From contig NZ_NFKJ01000018.1 of the NCBI RefSeq assembly GCF_002160325.1, positions 1 to 43,737 on the forward strand: a DNA stretch of 43,737 nucleotides, written 5' to 3'. Under the pieces are notes generated by a model that did no database searches, was not told the DNA's origin, and saw nothing but the letters and a program-made list of their open reading frames with translations. The translations under genes were made by a program, and so were the position numbers. This DNA comes from Lachnoclostridium sp. An181. Lineage in GTDB: Bacteria; Bacillota; Clostridia; Lachnospirales; Lachnospiraceae. This document shows, in pieces, positions 8,828 through 18,500 of the stretch. Positions within the stretch are counted from its first letter, which is position 1; every line of letters begins with the position of its first letter.

Positions 8828-8846
8828 GATATGAATATTTCATATC
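8828..8846. promoter_or_regulatory. Palindrome at the transcription start, candidate operator
   Basis: GATATGAA-TAT-TTCATATC is a perfect 8-bp inverted repeat located at the predicted start site of the operon. A regulator binding here could block initiation. No regulator gene is adjacent. Confidence 0.45.
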
Positions 8847-8884
8847 GTGATCATTTAGTTGAAAACAGCACAGGAGGTTTTGCG

Positions 8885-11809
8885 ATGAATATAAAACATA
8901 CACCAGCATATGAGTTGATCGAGGAGAGGGCAATTCCCGACCTTCAGTCAAAAGGATACCTTCTGCGTCATAGAAAAAGCGGCGCAAGGGTGCTTTTGAT
9001 GGAAAATGATGACAACAATAAAGTCTTTACCATTGGTTTCCGTACACCGCCAAAAGACAGCACCGGAGTTCCGCATATTTTGGAGCACTCTGTGCTTTGC
9101 GGTTCCAAAAACTTTCCGGTCAAGGATCCATTCGTGGAGCTGGTCAAAGGCTCTTTAAATACTTTTCTGAATGCCATGACCTATCCGGACAAGACTGTGT
9201 ATCCGGTTGCAAGCTGCAATGACAAAGATTTCCAGAATTTGATGCATGTATATATGGATGCAGTGTTCTATCCAAATATCTATGAACACGATGAAATCTT
9301 CCGACAGGAAGGCTGGAGCTATAATCTGGAGTCTTCGGAGGATGCGCTGACATACAATGGGGTTGTATATAATGAAATGAAAGGAGCGTTTTCTTCTCCG
9401 GAGGGTGTTTTGGATCGAGTGATTTTAAATACACTGTTCCCGGACAATACGTACGCCAATGAGTCCGGCGGGGACCCGGAAGTGATTCCGGATCTTACGT
9501 ATGAGCAGTTCCTTGCATTCCACAAAAAATATTATCATCCGTCCAACAGCTATATTTACCTTTACGGAGATATGGATATGGAAGAGAAATTGAACTGGCT
9601 GGATGAAAATTATCTGCACCTGTATGAAAAAGAGGAGATTGATTCCGCAATCGCATTCCAGAAACCATTTGATAAGGTAAAAGAGGTGGAGATGGAATAC
9701 TCTATTTCCAGCAGTGAATCTTTGGAGGACAATACGTACCTTTCCTACAATAAAGTCATTGGAACAAGCCTTGATAAGGAGCTGTATCTGGCATTCCAGA
9801 TTCTGGATTATGCACTTTTGTCCGCTCCGGGTGCGCCTCTGAAAAAAGCGCTGATTGATGCGGGAATCGGAAAGGATATTTTGGGTTCCTATGACAACGG
9901 TATTTATCAGCCGATTTTTTCCATTATTGCGAAAAATGCCAACAAAGAACAAAAAGAGCAGTTTGTGGAGATCATTGAAAAGACATTAAACGAGATTGTC
10001 AAAAACGGTGTCAATGAGAAGGCGTTGAGGGCTGGATTGAATTATTATGAATTCCGATATCGTGAGGCGGATTTTGGCAATTATCCGAAGGGGCTGATGT
10101 ACGGGCTGCAGATTTTCGACAGCTGGCTTTACGATGACGAGAAACCGTTCATTCATGTGCAGGCGCTTGAGACTTTTGAGACTTTGAAGGCGAAAGTGGG
10201 GACGGGCTACTATGAAGAGCTGATCCAGACCTACCTTCTTTCCAACACGCATGGTGCGATCGTGATCGTAAAACCGGAGCAGGGAAGAACCGCAAGGATG
10301 GAAAAAGAGCTGGAAGAAAAATTGAAAGCCTACAAAGAAAGTCTCTCCAAAGAAGAAGTGGAGAAACTTGTGCAGGCCACAAGACAGCTGAAAGAATATC
10401 AGGAAGAGCCGTCCGCAAAAGAAGACTTGGAGAAGATTCCGGTATTAAAACGAGAAGATATTGGCATGGAGATTGAGCCGATCCGCAATAAAGAAATCCA
10501 CATGGCAGATACGCTGATCGTCCATCATGAGATTGAGACAAACGGAATCGGATATCTGGAATTGATGTTTGATCTGTCCGGTGTACCGCAAGAGATGCTG
10601 CCGTATGTGGGAATTCTTCAGGGAGTACTTGGAATCATCGACACTACACATTATGATTATGCAGAATTGTTCAATGAAATCAATGTCAATACCGGAGGAA
10701 TCGGAACATCACTGGAGCTTTATCCAAATGTAGAGAAAGCGAAAGAAAAAGAGTTTAAAGCAACCTTTGAGGTGAAGGCAAAAGCGCTGTACTCTCAGAT
10801 GCCAAAAGCATTTGAGATGATGCAGGAGATTCTTATGGAGTCCAAACTTAGTGATGAAAAGAGACTCTTGGAGATTTTGGCGACTACCAAGTCCAGACTG
10901 CAGATGAAGTTTTTATCTTCCGGACATACGGTCGCAGTGATGCGTGCTCTTGCATACGAATCCCCTCTTTCCAAATATAAAGACATGACAAACGGAATTG
11001 AATTCTACCGCACAGTCACTTACTTAGAGGAACATTTTGAGGAGGAGAAAGAGAACTTAAAGGAGACGCTGAGAAAACTTTCCATCATGATCTTCCGCCC
11101 GGAAAATCTGATGCTCAGTTATACATCTGCAAAAGAAGGGCTTGAAGGAATGGAAACCTGGATTGGAAATCTAAAAGCGAGCCTTCACACAGAGCCGATC
11201 AAAGAAGAACACTGCGTACTGGTGTGTGAAAAGAAAAATGAAGGATTCCGCACATCTTCAAAAGTGCAGTATGTGGCAAGGTGCGGTAACTTTATTGACG
11301 CAGGATGCGAGTACACGGGAGCTTTGCAGATTTTGAAAGTAATCTTAAGCTATGACTACCTGTGGCAGAATATCCGTGTCAAAGGCGGTGCCTATGGATG
11401 TATGAGCAATTTCAATCGTATCGGGGACGGATATCTTGTATCTTACCGGGATCCAAACCTTAAGAAGACTTTGGAAGTGTACGAAGGCGTGGTGGACTAC
11501 CTTAGAAACTTCGCTGTGGATGAAAGGGACATGGTAAAATATATTATCGGAACGATCAGCAATATGGACCAGCCATTGACTCCGGCGGCAAAAGGGGACC
11601 GTTCCATGAACCTTTACATGAACCATGTAAGTGAAGAAGTAATCCGTCTTGAGAGAGAACAGGTTTTAAAAGCCGGACAGGAGGATATCCGCAAACTTGC
11701 AGATATTGTAAAGGCAGTGCTTGATGCAGATCAGCTTTGCGTCATCGGCAGTGAGAGCAAGATCGAAGAAGAAAAAGAATTGTTTAAAGAGACAAAAGAT
11801 TTATTTTAA
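8885..11809 (+). CDS. M16C (presequence-protease-like) zinc metallopeptidase
   Basis: A 974-residue insulinase-family peptidase that degrades short unstructured peptides inside a closed chamber. The inverted zinc motif is His64-x-x-Glu67-His68 (HILEH), and the distal zinc ligand is likely Glu164 in YNEMKG. Length and the two homologous halves match the PreP/M16C type. The second half includes KGGAYGC, where the family has its substrate-gripping Arg/Tyr region. ATG 8885 has AGGAGG eight nucleotides upstream; the earlier ATG at 8831 lies at the predicted transcription start, so it is unlikely. Its TAA overlaps or abuts era, giving an operon with era, the YqzL-like gene and recO. Cytosolic; no signal peptide. 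Confidence 0.92.
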   Translation: MNIKHTPAYELIEERAIPDLQSKGYLLRHRKSGARVLLMENDDNNKVFTIGFRTPPKDSTGVPHILEHSVLCGSKNFPVKDPFVELVKGSLNTFLNAMTYPDKTVYPVASCNDKDFQNLMHVYMDAVFYPNIYEHDEIFRQEGWSYNLESSEDALTYNGVVYNEMKGAFSSPEGVLDRVILNTLFPDNTYANESGGDPEVIPDLTYEQFLAFHKKYYHPSNSYIYLYGDMDMEEKLNWLDENYLHLYEKEEIDSAIAFQKPFDKVKEVEMEYSISSSESLEDNTYLSYNKVIGTSLDKELYLAFQILDYALLSAPGAPLKKALIDAGIGKDILGSYDNGIYQPIFSIIAKNANKEQKEQFVEIIEKTLNEIVKNGVNEKALRAGLNYYEFRYREADFGNYPKGLMYGLQIFDSWLYDDEKPFIHVQALETFETLKAKVGTGYYEELIQTYLLSNTHGAIVIVKPEQGRTARMEKELEEKLKAYKESLSKEEVEKLVQATRQLKEYQEEPSAKEDLEKIPVLKREDIGMEIEPIRNKEIHMADTLIVHHEIETNGIGYLELMFDLSGVPQEMLPYVGILQGVLGIIDTTHYDYAELFNEINVNTGGIGTSLELYPNVEKAKEKEFKATFEVKAKALYSQMPKAFEMMQEILMESKLSDEKRLLEILATTKSRLQMKFLSSGHTVAVMRALAYESPLSKYKDMTNGIEFYRTVTYLEEHFEEEKENLKETLRKLSIMIFRPENLMLSYTSAKEGLEGMETWIGNLKASLHTEPIKEEHCVLVCEKKNEGFRTSSKVQYVARCGNFIDAGCEYTGALQILKVILSYDYLWQNIRVKGGAYGCMSNFNRIGDGYLVSYRDPNLKKTLEVYEGVVDYLRNFAVDERDMVKYIIGTISNMDQPLTPAAKGDRSMNLYMNHVSEEVIRLEREQVLKAGQEDIRKLADIVKAVLDADQLCVIGSESKIEEEKELFKETKDLF

Positions 11810-11820
11810 TGGAGGATAGA

Positions 11821-12720
11821 ATGCAGGAAAATTTAAAATCCGGATTTGTGACACTGATTGGAAGGCCGAATGTGGGGAAATCAACCTTGATGAATTATCT
11901 CATCGGGCAAAAGATTGCCATCACATCAAAGAAACCACAGACAACGAGAAATAGGATCCAGACCGTCCTTACAAGAGAGGAAGGCCAGATCGTGTTTGTG
12001 GATACGCCGGGAATCCATAAGGCAAAAAACAAGCTTGGCGAATACATGGTCAATGTGGCAAAACGCACGCTCAATGAGGTGGATGTGGTGCTCTGGCTCG
12101 TGGAGCCGGCCACATTCATAGGAGCAGGTGAAAAGCACATTGTAGAGCAGATAAAAAAAGTGACGACCCCGGTGATCCTTGTTATCAATAAAGTGGACAT
12201 GGTGAAAAAGGAAGAAATCCTCGCTATCATTGACGCGTATCGAAAGCTTTATGATTTTGCGGAGATTGTTCCGGTATCCGCAAGATGCGGCGACAATACA
12301 GAGGAACTTTTGCGTGTGATCTTCAAATATCTCCCGTACGGGCCGATGTTCTATGATGAGGATACCGTGACGGATCAGCCGGAACGCCAAATTGTGGCGG
12401 AGATTATAAGAGAGAAGGCTTTGCACAGTCTGAACGAAGAAATTCCACATGGTATCGCTGTGTGTATTGACCAGATGAAGGCGAGAAAAAAAGTGATGGA
12501 CATTGACGCTACAATTATCTGTGAAAGAGATTCCCACAAAGGAATCATCATCGGAAAACAAGGTTCTATGCTGAAAAAAATCGGCAGCACAGCAAGATTT
12601 GAAATTGAAAAAATGCTGGATTGCCAGGTAAACTTAAAACTTTGGGTCAAAGTAAAAAAAGACTGGAGAGACAGTGACTTTTTGATCAAAAACTTTGGCT
12701 ACCGTAAAGACGAAGAGTAA
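11821..12720 (+). CDS. era: GTPase Era
   Basis: A 299-residue GTPase that binds 16S rRNA and promotes small-subunit maturation. G-domain motifs are complete: G1 GRPNVGKS at residues 14-21, G3 DTPG and G4 NKVD, with a PVSA G5. The C-terminal KH domain carries the GIIIGKQGSMLKKIG loop that contacts the 3' end of 16S rRNA. ATG 11821 is chosen over the ATG overlapping the upstream stop (11809) because GGAGG at 11811-11815 sits correctly in front of it and the length then matches the family. It lies just downstream of the peptidase gene and upstream of a YqzL-like gene and recO, the conserved Firmicutes order. Confidence 0.97.
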   Translation: MQENLKSGFVTLIGRPNVGKSTLMNYLIGQKIAITSKKPQTTRNRIQTVLTREEGQIVFVDTPGIHKAKNKLGEYMVNVAKRTLNEVDVVLWLVEPATFIGAGEKHIVEQIKKVTTPVILVINKVDMVKKEEILAIIDAYRKLYDFAEIVPVSARCGDNTEELLRVIFKYLPYGPMFYDEDTVTDQPERQIVAEIIREKALHSLNEEIPHGIAVCIDQMKARKKVMDIDATIICERDSHKGIIIGKQGSMLKKIGSTARFEIEKMLDCQVNLKLWVKVKKDWRDSDFLIKNFGYRKDEE

Positions 12721-12799
12721 TGCAAGGCAGAAGAATTGGCAAAGATCCACCAGTATGAAAGAGAAGGAATCGGAAAACCTAATGCTAGAGGTGATTACG

Positions 12800-12997
12800 A
12801 TGGAAGAAAAATACTGGGACGAATTTATGAAAAGCGGGCTGGTTGACGATTATCTGCTCTATAAGGGGATGCAGATCGCAGGAGAAGTCATGGACCGGTA
12901 TGAAGAAAGAGACAAAAGTGAGCAGGTGTTAGAAAGTGACGCAGACAGTAACAGTGACAGGGATGGTGTTATCCTCCGCGCCGATTGGAGAATTTGA
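12800..12997 (+). CDS. Small YqzL-like protein between era and recO
   Basis: A 65-residue acidic protein whose core (WDEFMKSGLVDDYLLYKGM) resembles Bacillus YqzL, which also lies between era and recO: an aromatic Trp, a helical turn and a YLLYK motif. ATG 12800 is preferred because GAGGTG lies seven nucleotides upstream. Its 3' end overlaps the recO start by 62 nt in another frame, so translation is probably coupled. Function is not known; in this location the family is conserved but uncharacterised. The homology is by position and motif, not a search. Confidence 0.65.
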   Translation: MEEKYWDEFMKSGLVDDYLLYKGMQIAGEVMDRYEERDKSEQVLESDADSNSDRDGVILRADWRI

Positions 12998-13691
12998 CAG
13001 GCGCATTGTATTGCTGACAAAAGAAAAGGGGAAGATTTCTGCTTTTGCAAAAGGGGCGAGAAGGCCGACAAGTCATCTTTTGGGAATCGTGAACCCTTTT
13101 TCTTTTGGCGAGTTCACCCTTTATGAGGGAAGATCCTCCTACAATTTGATGCAGGGAAAGATTACAAATTATTTTACGGAATTAAGGGAGGATGTGGAGG
13201 CTGCCTATTACGGTTTCTATTTTATGGAGTTTGCGGGATATTATGCAAAGGAATACACAGATGAAACAGAGTCCCTAAAACTTTTATACCAGTCCTTGCG
13301 AGCACTTTTGAATCCGCATCTTTCCAACAGGCTGATTCGGTACATATTTGAGCTGAAACTGATCACCGTCCACGGGGAAGGACCGCAGGTATTTTCATGT
13401 CTTGGATGTCAAAAACAGGAAGGAACATTTGCTTTCTGTGCAAGACGAGGAGGAATTCTTTGCGAAAACTGCAGAAAGGGAGAACCGGATGCCATCCCTT
13501 TGGACAATTCGACCCTTTATACACTGCAGTATATTGTCGCGTCTCCGGTGGAAAAATTGTACACATTTGTGGTTTCGGATGAAGTGCTAAAAAGACTGGG
13601 AAAGATTTTAAAGCGCTACAGGGATGTGTATGTGGATCAGAAGTTTAAGTCCTTAGAGATGCTGGAACTTGTGGCAGATATGAAAGACTGA
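12936..13691 (+). CDS. recO: DNA repair protein RecO
   Basis: A 251-residue recombination mediator that helps load RecA onto SSB-coated DNA in the RecFOR pathway. The N-terminal OB-fold covers about residues 1-80 (GMVLSSAPIGEFDRR, then KGKISAFAKGARR). The C-terminal zinc site has CLGC, a further Cys in FCARRGG and CENC. The start is GTG 12936, inside the preceding small gene; the GTG allows the family's usual N-terminus. No terminator follows; the glyQS promoter begins 20 nt after the stop. Confidence 0.95.
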   Translation: MTQTVTVTGMVLSSAPIGEFDRRIVLLTKEKGKISAFAKGARRPTSHLLGIVNPFSFGEFTLYEGRSSYNLMQGKITNYFTELREDVEAAYYGFYFMEFAGYYAKEYTDETESLKLLYQSLRALLNPHLSNRLIRYIFELKLITVHGEGPQVFSCLGCQKQEGTFAFCARRGGILCENCRKGEPDAIPLDNSTLYTLQYIVASPVEKLYTFVVSDEVLKRLGKILKRYRDVYVDQKFKSLEMLELVADMKD

Positions 13692-13711
13692 CACAAAGGT
13701 GCGGCTGTACC

Positions 13712-13740
13712 TTGAAAAATAAAGGGCTTGCAGGTATAAT
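13712..13740 (+). promoter_or_regulatory. Promoter of glyQS
   Basis: TTGAAA, a 17-nt spacer and TATAAT. The predicted leader is about 50 nt, too short for a T-box riboswitch, which many Firmicutes aminoacyl-tRNA synthetase genes carry. Confidence 0.8.
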
Positions 13741-13795
13741 GAGAACATTGAGAGTTTAGAAATGATACAATTACGAAGAAATGAGAGGTAGAATC

Positions 13796-15187
13796 ATGGT
13801 AGAAAAAACAATGGAAAAAATTGTGGCACTGGCAAAATCCAGAGGATTCGTCTATCCTGGCTCTGAGATTTACGGAGGCCTTGCAAATACATGGGATTAT
13901 GGAAATCTTGGCGTAGAGTTGAAAAACAATGTAAAAAGAGCATGGTGGAAAAAATTCATCCAGGAAAATCCATACAATGTAGGTGTGGACTGCGCGATCC
14001 TTATGAACCCTCAGACATGGGTAGCAAGCGGTCATCTTGGCGGATTCAGCGATCCTTTGATGGACTGTAAAGAATGTAAAGAACGTTTCCGTGCAGACCA
14101 GTTGATCGAAAACTTTTCCGAGGAGCACGGTATTGAACTTACTGAAAGCGTGGATTCCTGGTCTCAGGAACAGATGAAATCATTTATCGACGAACATAAT
14201 ATTCCATGTCCTTCCTGCGGAAAACATAATTTTACAGATATCCGTCAGTTCAACCTGATGTTCAAGACATTCCAGGGCGTGACAGAAGATGCGAAAAATG
14301 TGGTTTACCTTCGCCCGGAAACAGCACAGGGTATTTTCGTAAACTTTAAAAATGTACAGCGTACATCCAGAAAGAAAATTCCATTTGGAATCGGACAGAT
14401 CGGAAAATCTTTCAGAAATGAGATCACACCGGGTAACTTTACATTCCGTACAAGAGAATTTGAGCAGATGGAGCTGGAGTTCTTCTGTGAGCCTGGTACA
14501 GATTTAGAGTGGTTTGCATACTGGAAAAAGTTCTGTCTTGACTGGCTGAAATCTCTTGGAATCAAAGAGGAGGAGATCAAGGCAAGAGATCATTCTCCGG
14601 AAGAATTATGTTTCTACAGCAAAGCTACAACGGACGTAGAATTCTTATTCCCATTTGGATGGGGTGAACTTTGGGGAATCGCTGACAGAACAGACTACGA
14701 CCTGACACAGCATCAGGAGACATCCAAAGAAGATTTAACATATTTTGACGATGAAAAGAAAGAAAAATACATCCCATACGTAATCGAGCCATCACTTGGC
14801 GCAGACCGTATGGTACTTGCATTCCTCTGCAGCGCTTACGACGAGGAAGAGTTGGAAGGCGGAGATAAGAGAACAGTCCTTCACTTTCATCCGGCAATTG
14901 CTCCGGTGAAGATCGGCGTTCTTCCACTGTCCAAGAAACTCAACGAGGGTGCAGAAAAAGTATTTGCAGAGCTCTCCAAAGAGTACAACTGCGAATACGA
15001 TGATCGTGGAAATATCGGAAAACGTTATCGCCGTCAGGATGAGATCGGAACACCGTTCTGCGTGACATACGATTTTGATTCTGAAGAAGACGGTGCAGTG
15101 ACTGTACGTGATCGTGACACAATGGAACAGGAAAGAGTAAAAATTGAAGATTTGAAAGCATACTTTGCGAAGAAGTTTGAGTTTTAA
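13796..15187 (+). CDS. glyQS: Glycyl-tRNA synthetase, class II single-chain
   Basis: A 463-residue homodimeric enzyme that charges tRNA-Gly with glycine at the expense of ATP. It is the eukaryote/archaea-like single-chain form, not the alpha2beta2 GlyQ/GlyS form. Features seen: the N-terminal [14 protein letters not shown]; a zinc site CKEC with CPSCGK; motif 2 around [17 protein letters not shown] and [12 protein letters not shown]; motif 3 [10 protein letters not shown]; a C-terminal anticodon-binding domain. ATG 13796 is used because GAGAGG precedes it; the in-frame ATG 13781 has no ribosome site. It follows recO but has its own promoter. Confidence 0.96.
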   Translation: MVEKTMEKIVALAKSRGFVYPGSEIYGGLANTWDYGNLGVELKNNVKRAWWKKFIQENPYNVGVDCAILMNPQTWVASGHLGGFSDPLMDCKECKERFRADQLIENFSEEHGIELTESVDSWSQEQMKSFIDEHNIPCPSCGKHNFTDIRQFNLMFKTFQGVTEDAKNVVYLRPETAQGIFVNFKNVQRTSRKKIPFGIGQIGKSFRNEITPGNFTFRTREFEQMELEFFCEPGTDLEWFAYWKKFCLDWLKSLGIKEEEIKARDHSPEELCFYSKATTDVEFLFPFGWGELWGIADRTDYDLTQHQETSKEDLTYFDDEKKEKYIPYVIEPSLGADRMVLAFLCSAYDEEELEGGDKRTVLHFHPAIAPVKIGVLPLSKKLNEGAEKVFAELSKEYNCEYDDRGNIGKRYRRQDEIGTPFCVTYDFDSEEDGAVTVRDRDTMEQERVKIEDLKAYFAKKFEF

Positions 15188-15206
15188 GTAAAAAACGGGA
15201 AAAGGG

Positions 15207-15248
15207 AAACAGTCTGTATAGAGTAATATGCAGGCTGTTTTTATTTTT
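15207..15248 (+). terminator. Intrinsic terminator of glyQS
   Basis: 13-bp stem (AAACAGTCTGTAT with ATGCAGGCTGTTT, two G-T pairs) with a T-rich tail. Confidence 0.8.
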
Positions 15249-15359
15249 GCAAAATAGACAAAATTATAAATCTTAATTTTGTAATGGCAATTCACTATTT
15301 TACCGAACAGTTCCGGAGCAAGAGGGAGGATAAATATCAGCAAAAACAACAAATCAATA

Positions 15360-15388
15360 TTGACTATATAGTCTGTCAAAAGTATAAT
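15360..15388 (+). promoter_or_regulatory. Strong promoter of the GH110 gene with overlapping palindrome
   Basis: TTGACT (15360-15365), a 17-nt spacer and TATAAT (15383-15388). A perfect 12-bp palindrome GACTATATAGTC at 15362-15373 overlaps the -35, and TTGAC...GTCAA arms enclose it. This placement fits a repressor operator. The gap 15188-15506 otherwise contains only the glyQS terminator and this leader. Confidence 0.75.
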
Positions 15389-15394
15389 AATTGT

Positions 15395-15506
15395 GATTTG
15401 AGACAAAAAAGTAAACGAAAGGAGGCGTAAATCAGGCATATTGCCTGAAGAGTGCCGGAGATGGAGAAGTGTCCGGCAAAAGTAAAAGACAGAAAGGAAG
15501 GTAACG
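15395..15506 (+). promoter_or_regulatory. Structured 5' leader of the GH110 gene
   Basis: About 110 nt with two hairpins: TCAGGCA-TAT-TGCCTGA (15432-15448) and TGCCGGA/TCCGGCA (15453-15459 with 15472-15478). An AAAGGAGG at 15417-15424 has no start codon at the usual distance. The real ribosome site is AAGGAAGG before 15507. I do not recognise a riboswitch class. Confidence 0.5.
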
Positions 15507-18500
15507 ATGAAAGGAAAAAAAGCACTATCCTGCATCCTTGCAGCAGCTCTTGTTGGTAGCAGCTTTACACCATGGTCTGTGACAGGAACTTTGGAAACAC
15601 AGGCTGCAGATGAAGATGCCACGGTCATTGATGTGACAGATTTCGGCGCGGATCCGGGCGGAGCAAAAGACAGCGCCAAGGCCATCATAGCAGCATTGGA
15701 TGAGGCGGCAGAAATTCAGAAAGAAAATCCAAAAGAGGAGATTGTCATTGACTTCCCGACAGGGGAATATCAAATCTATCCGGATAAAGCAGAAGAGCGT
15801 GAACTTTATGTATCTAACACAGTAGGAGCAGATCAGAATTTTAAGAACAAAAAAATCGGAATCCTGGTGGAGGACCTCAATAATATTACCATTGATGGAA
15901 ATGGTTCAGATTTTGTGTTCCACGGGAAGATGACAACTTTTGCATCCATCCGCAGTGAGAACGTAACATTTGAAGATTTTTCTGTGGATTTTGCAGTTCC
16001 TACGGCTGTTGATATCACAGTAGAAGAGACAGAGGGAAATACAGCTACCGTGTATATCCCGGAATGCTATGATTATTCCGTAGAAAACAACAACATTTAC
16101 TGGTACAGCGACAAGAGTCCGTATACAGATGAATATTACTGGACAGGAAGCAATATATTCCCGAACAATTATCCTCAGAGCATTGACTTGGAGACAGGAA
16201 TCACTACAAGATCCAATGAACTGTTCAATAACAGAACATCCATCGAGGATCTTGGAAACCATAGAGTAAAATTTACTTATTCCAGCAAACCGGGCAGTGT
16301 AAAAACAGGTATGTGTTATCAGATGCGTCCGACAGATCGTGATACTCCGGGTACATTTTTCTGGCTGAGCAAAGATGTTGTGATGAACAATCTGGATATC
16401 CAGTATTTGCATGGATTCGGAATGGTTGGACAGACTTCTGAGAACCTCACTTTAAATGACGTGGATTTTAAAGCTCCGGAAAATACAGGGCGCACAACAG
16501 CAAGTTATGCAGACTTTGTACAGATGTCCGGATGTAAAGGTTTGATCGACATACAGGACTGCTATTTTGCAAATGCACATGATGACCCAATCAATATCCA
16601 TGGAACATTCCAGCAGGTAGTGGATATCAGTGAAGACAGAAGAGAAGTAACTGTGCGCTATATCCACAATCAGACAGCAGGATTCCCAAGCTTTGCTGCA
16701 GGGGATGAAGTGGAATTTACAAGACAGAGCAACATGCTTCCTGTAGAGGGGTCTGTGCGTACAGTAGAAGAAGTGATCAGCGGACCTACAGGTGACAGCA
16801 GTGAGGGAATCAACCTAACAGATACTGTGATTCGTTTCACAGAGCCGATTCCGGAAGAAGTAGTTGCAGGTCAGTATGTGGCAGAGAACATCACTTACAC
16901 ACCAAGTGTGCACATTAAGGGAAATACATTCACACAGATTCCGACAAGAGGAGTACTTGTGACAACAAGACGGCCGGTTGTGATCGAAGATAATATCTTT
17001 GAGGGCATGTCCATGGCAGCAATCTATATTTCCTGTGATGCGCAGAGCTGGTATGAATCCGGAAGAGTGGAAGATGTTCTCATCCGGAACAATACATTCT
17101 ACCGCTGTGGCGGAAATGGTACGATCTTTGTAGAGCCTACAAACCCAACGGTTTCCACAGACAGTACAGTACATAAAAACATCCGGATCCTGGACAACAC
17201 CTTCTATCAGTCAGGAAACCGAACAGTAGATGCAAAGAGTGTGGATGGAATCACGATTTCCGGAAACAAGATCTACCGTTTTAACCCGGATGTGGAACTG
17301 AACTTAAGTGCAAAGGAGAATGAACTGTCTGTAGGACAGACAATGAAACTGGATGTGCAGGCGCAGGCAGATACTCTGGGTGCAGACCTCTACGGATTTA
17401 ATGGATGTAAAAATGTAGTCATTGAAAATAACTCCTATGACAATGGCCTGAAAATGAATGTATCCATCAGCAACATGCAGAATTCAGATGTACAGATCGG
17501 AGAATCCGAAGGAATCCTGATCGGAAACGGACAGATGACAGCTGCAGTTGGAGATATCCATTATGAAAGCAGCAATCCGGATGTAGCAGAAGTCTCCTAT
17601 GACGGAATGGTGACAGCAGTTTCAAAAGGAACCGCAGACATCACTGCGTACTCTGTGATGAATGGAAGAAAATATGTGTCCAATGTCCAGACCATTACAG
17701 TAGGTGAAGAAGGAGATACCATTTATCCGGAAAGCATTTCCCTTACTTCAGACGGAGATGTGCCGGATGGTGTCGGAAGTACGATGCAGTTTACAGCATC
17801 CGTTCTTCCGGAAAATGTGACAGACCCATCGCTCACATACAGTGTGACAGATGCAAAAACAGGAGAGAGCACAAATGCTGCCCAAATCACACAGGATGGT
17901 CTTCTGACTGCAAAAGCAGGAGGAGTTGTGGAAGTAAAAGCAGCAGCATCCAACGGAATGACAGCAAGCAAGATCATTGTGATCAAAGAGGCGGGAATTG
18001 TACTCTCAGATGCATATGAAATTTTAAAACCAGTAGATGGAAAATGGCGGTTAAATGAAGAGGATGGCTCTTTGAGCATCTGGCCTACAGGAGTATCAGA
18101 ATGGGCAACCGGAAACGGAGCAACCAATATTTTCCTGACAGATGTGCCGAATGCAGATGAAGTTTCCATCACTGTAAGAATGGACGGAAAAACAAGAAAC
18201 GGCTATGAAGAAGGCGGTATTGTCTTCTACAAAGACAGTGACAACTATACAGCAATCCAGAGAAAACATGCAGGCGGAAACCCGAATATCAATGTGAGCA
18301 CAGAGACAGCAGGTTCCCCATCTGAGGCAGGAACCTCCGACATTTCTGAAGAGACGGTATACTTCAGACTGGACAAATCCGGAAATGAGATCAAGGGATA
18401 CTACAGTGTGGATGGTCAAGACTGGCAGCTTGTGCGCACAGTGGAAAACACAGGACTTGGAGACGATTTCAAAGCAGGAATCCTCTGCACATGCGGCGGC

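Noticed and set aside
13692-13796. T-box riboswitch before glyQS
   Set aside because: No AGGGTGG-type core and too little leader after the predicted promoter.
14792-15688. Opposite-strand frame across the glyQS end and GH110 start
   Set aside because: Overlaps two sure genes, a terminator and a promoter; no family resemblance.
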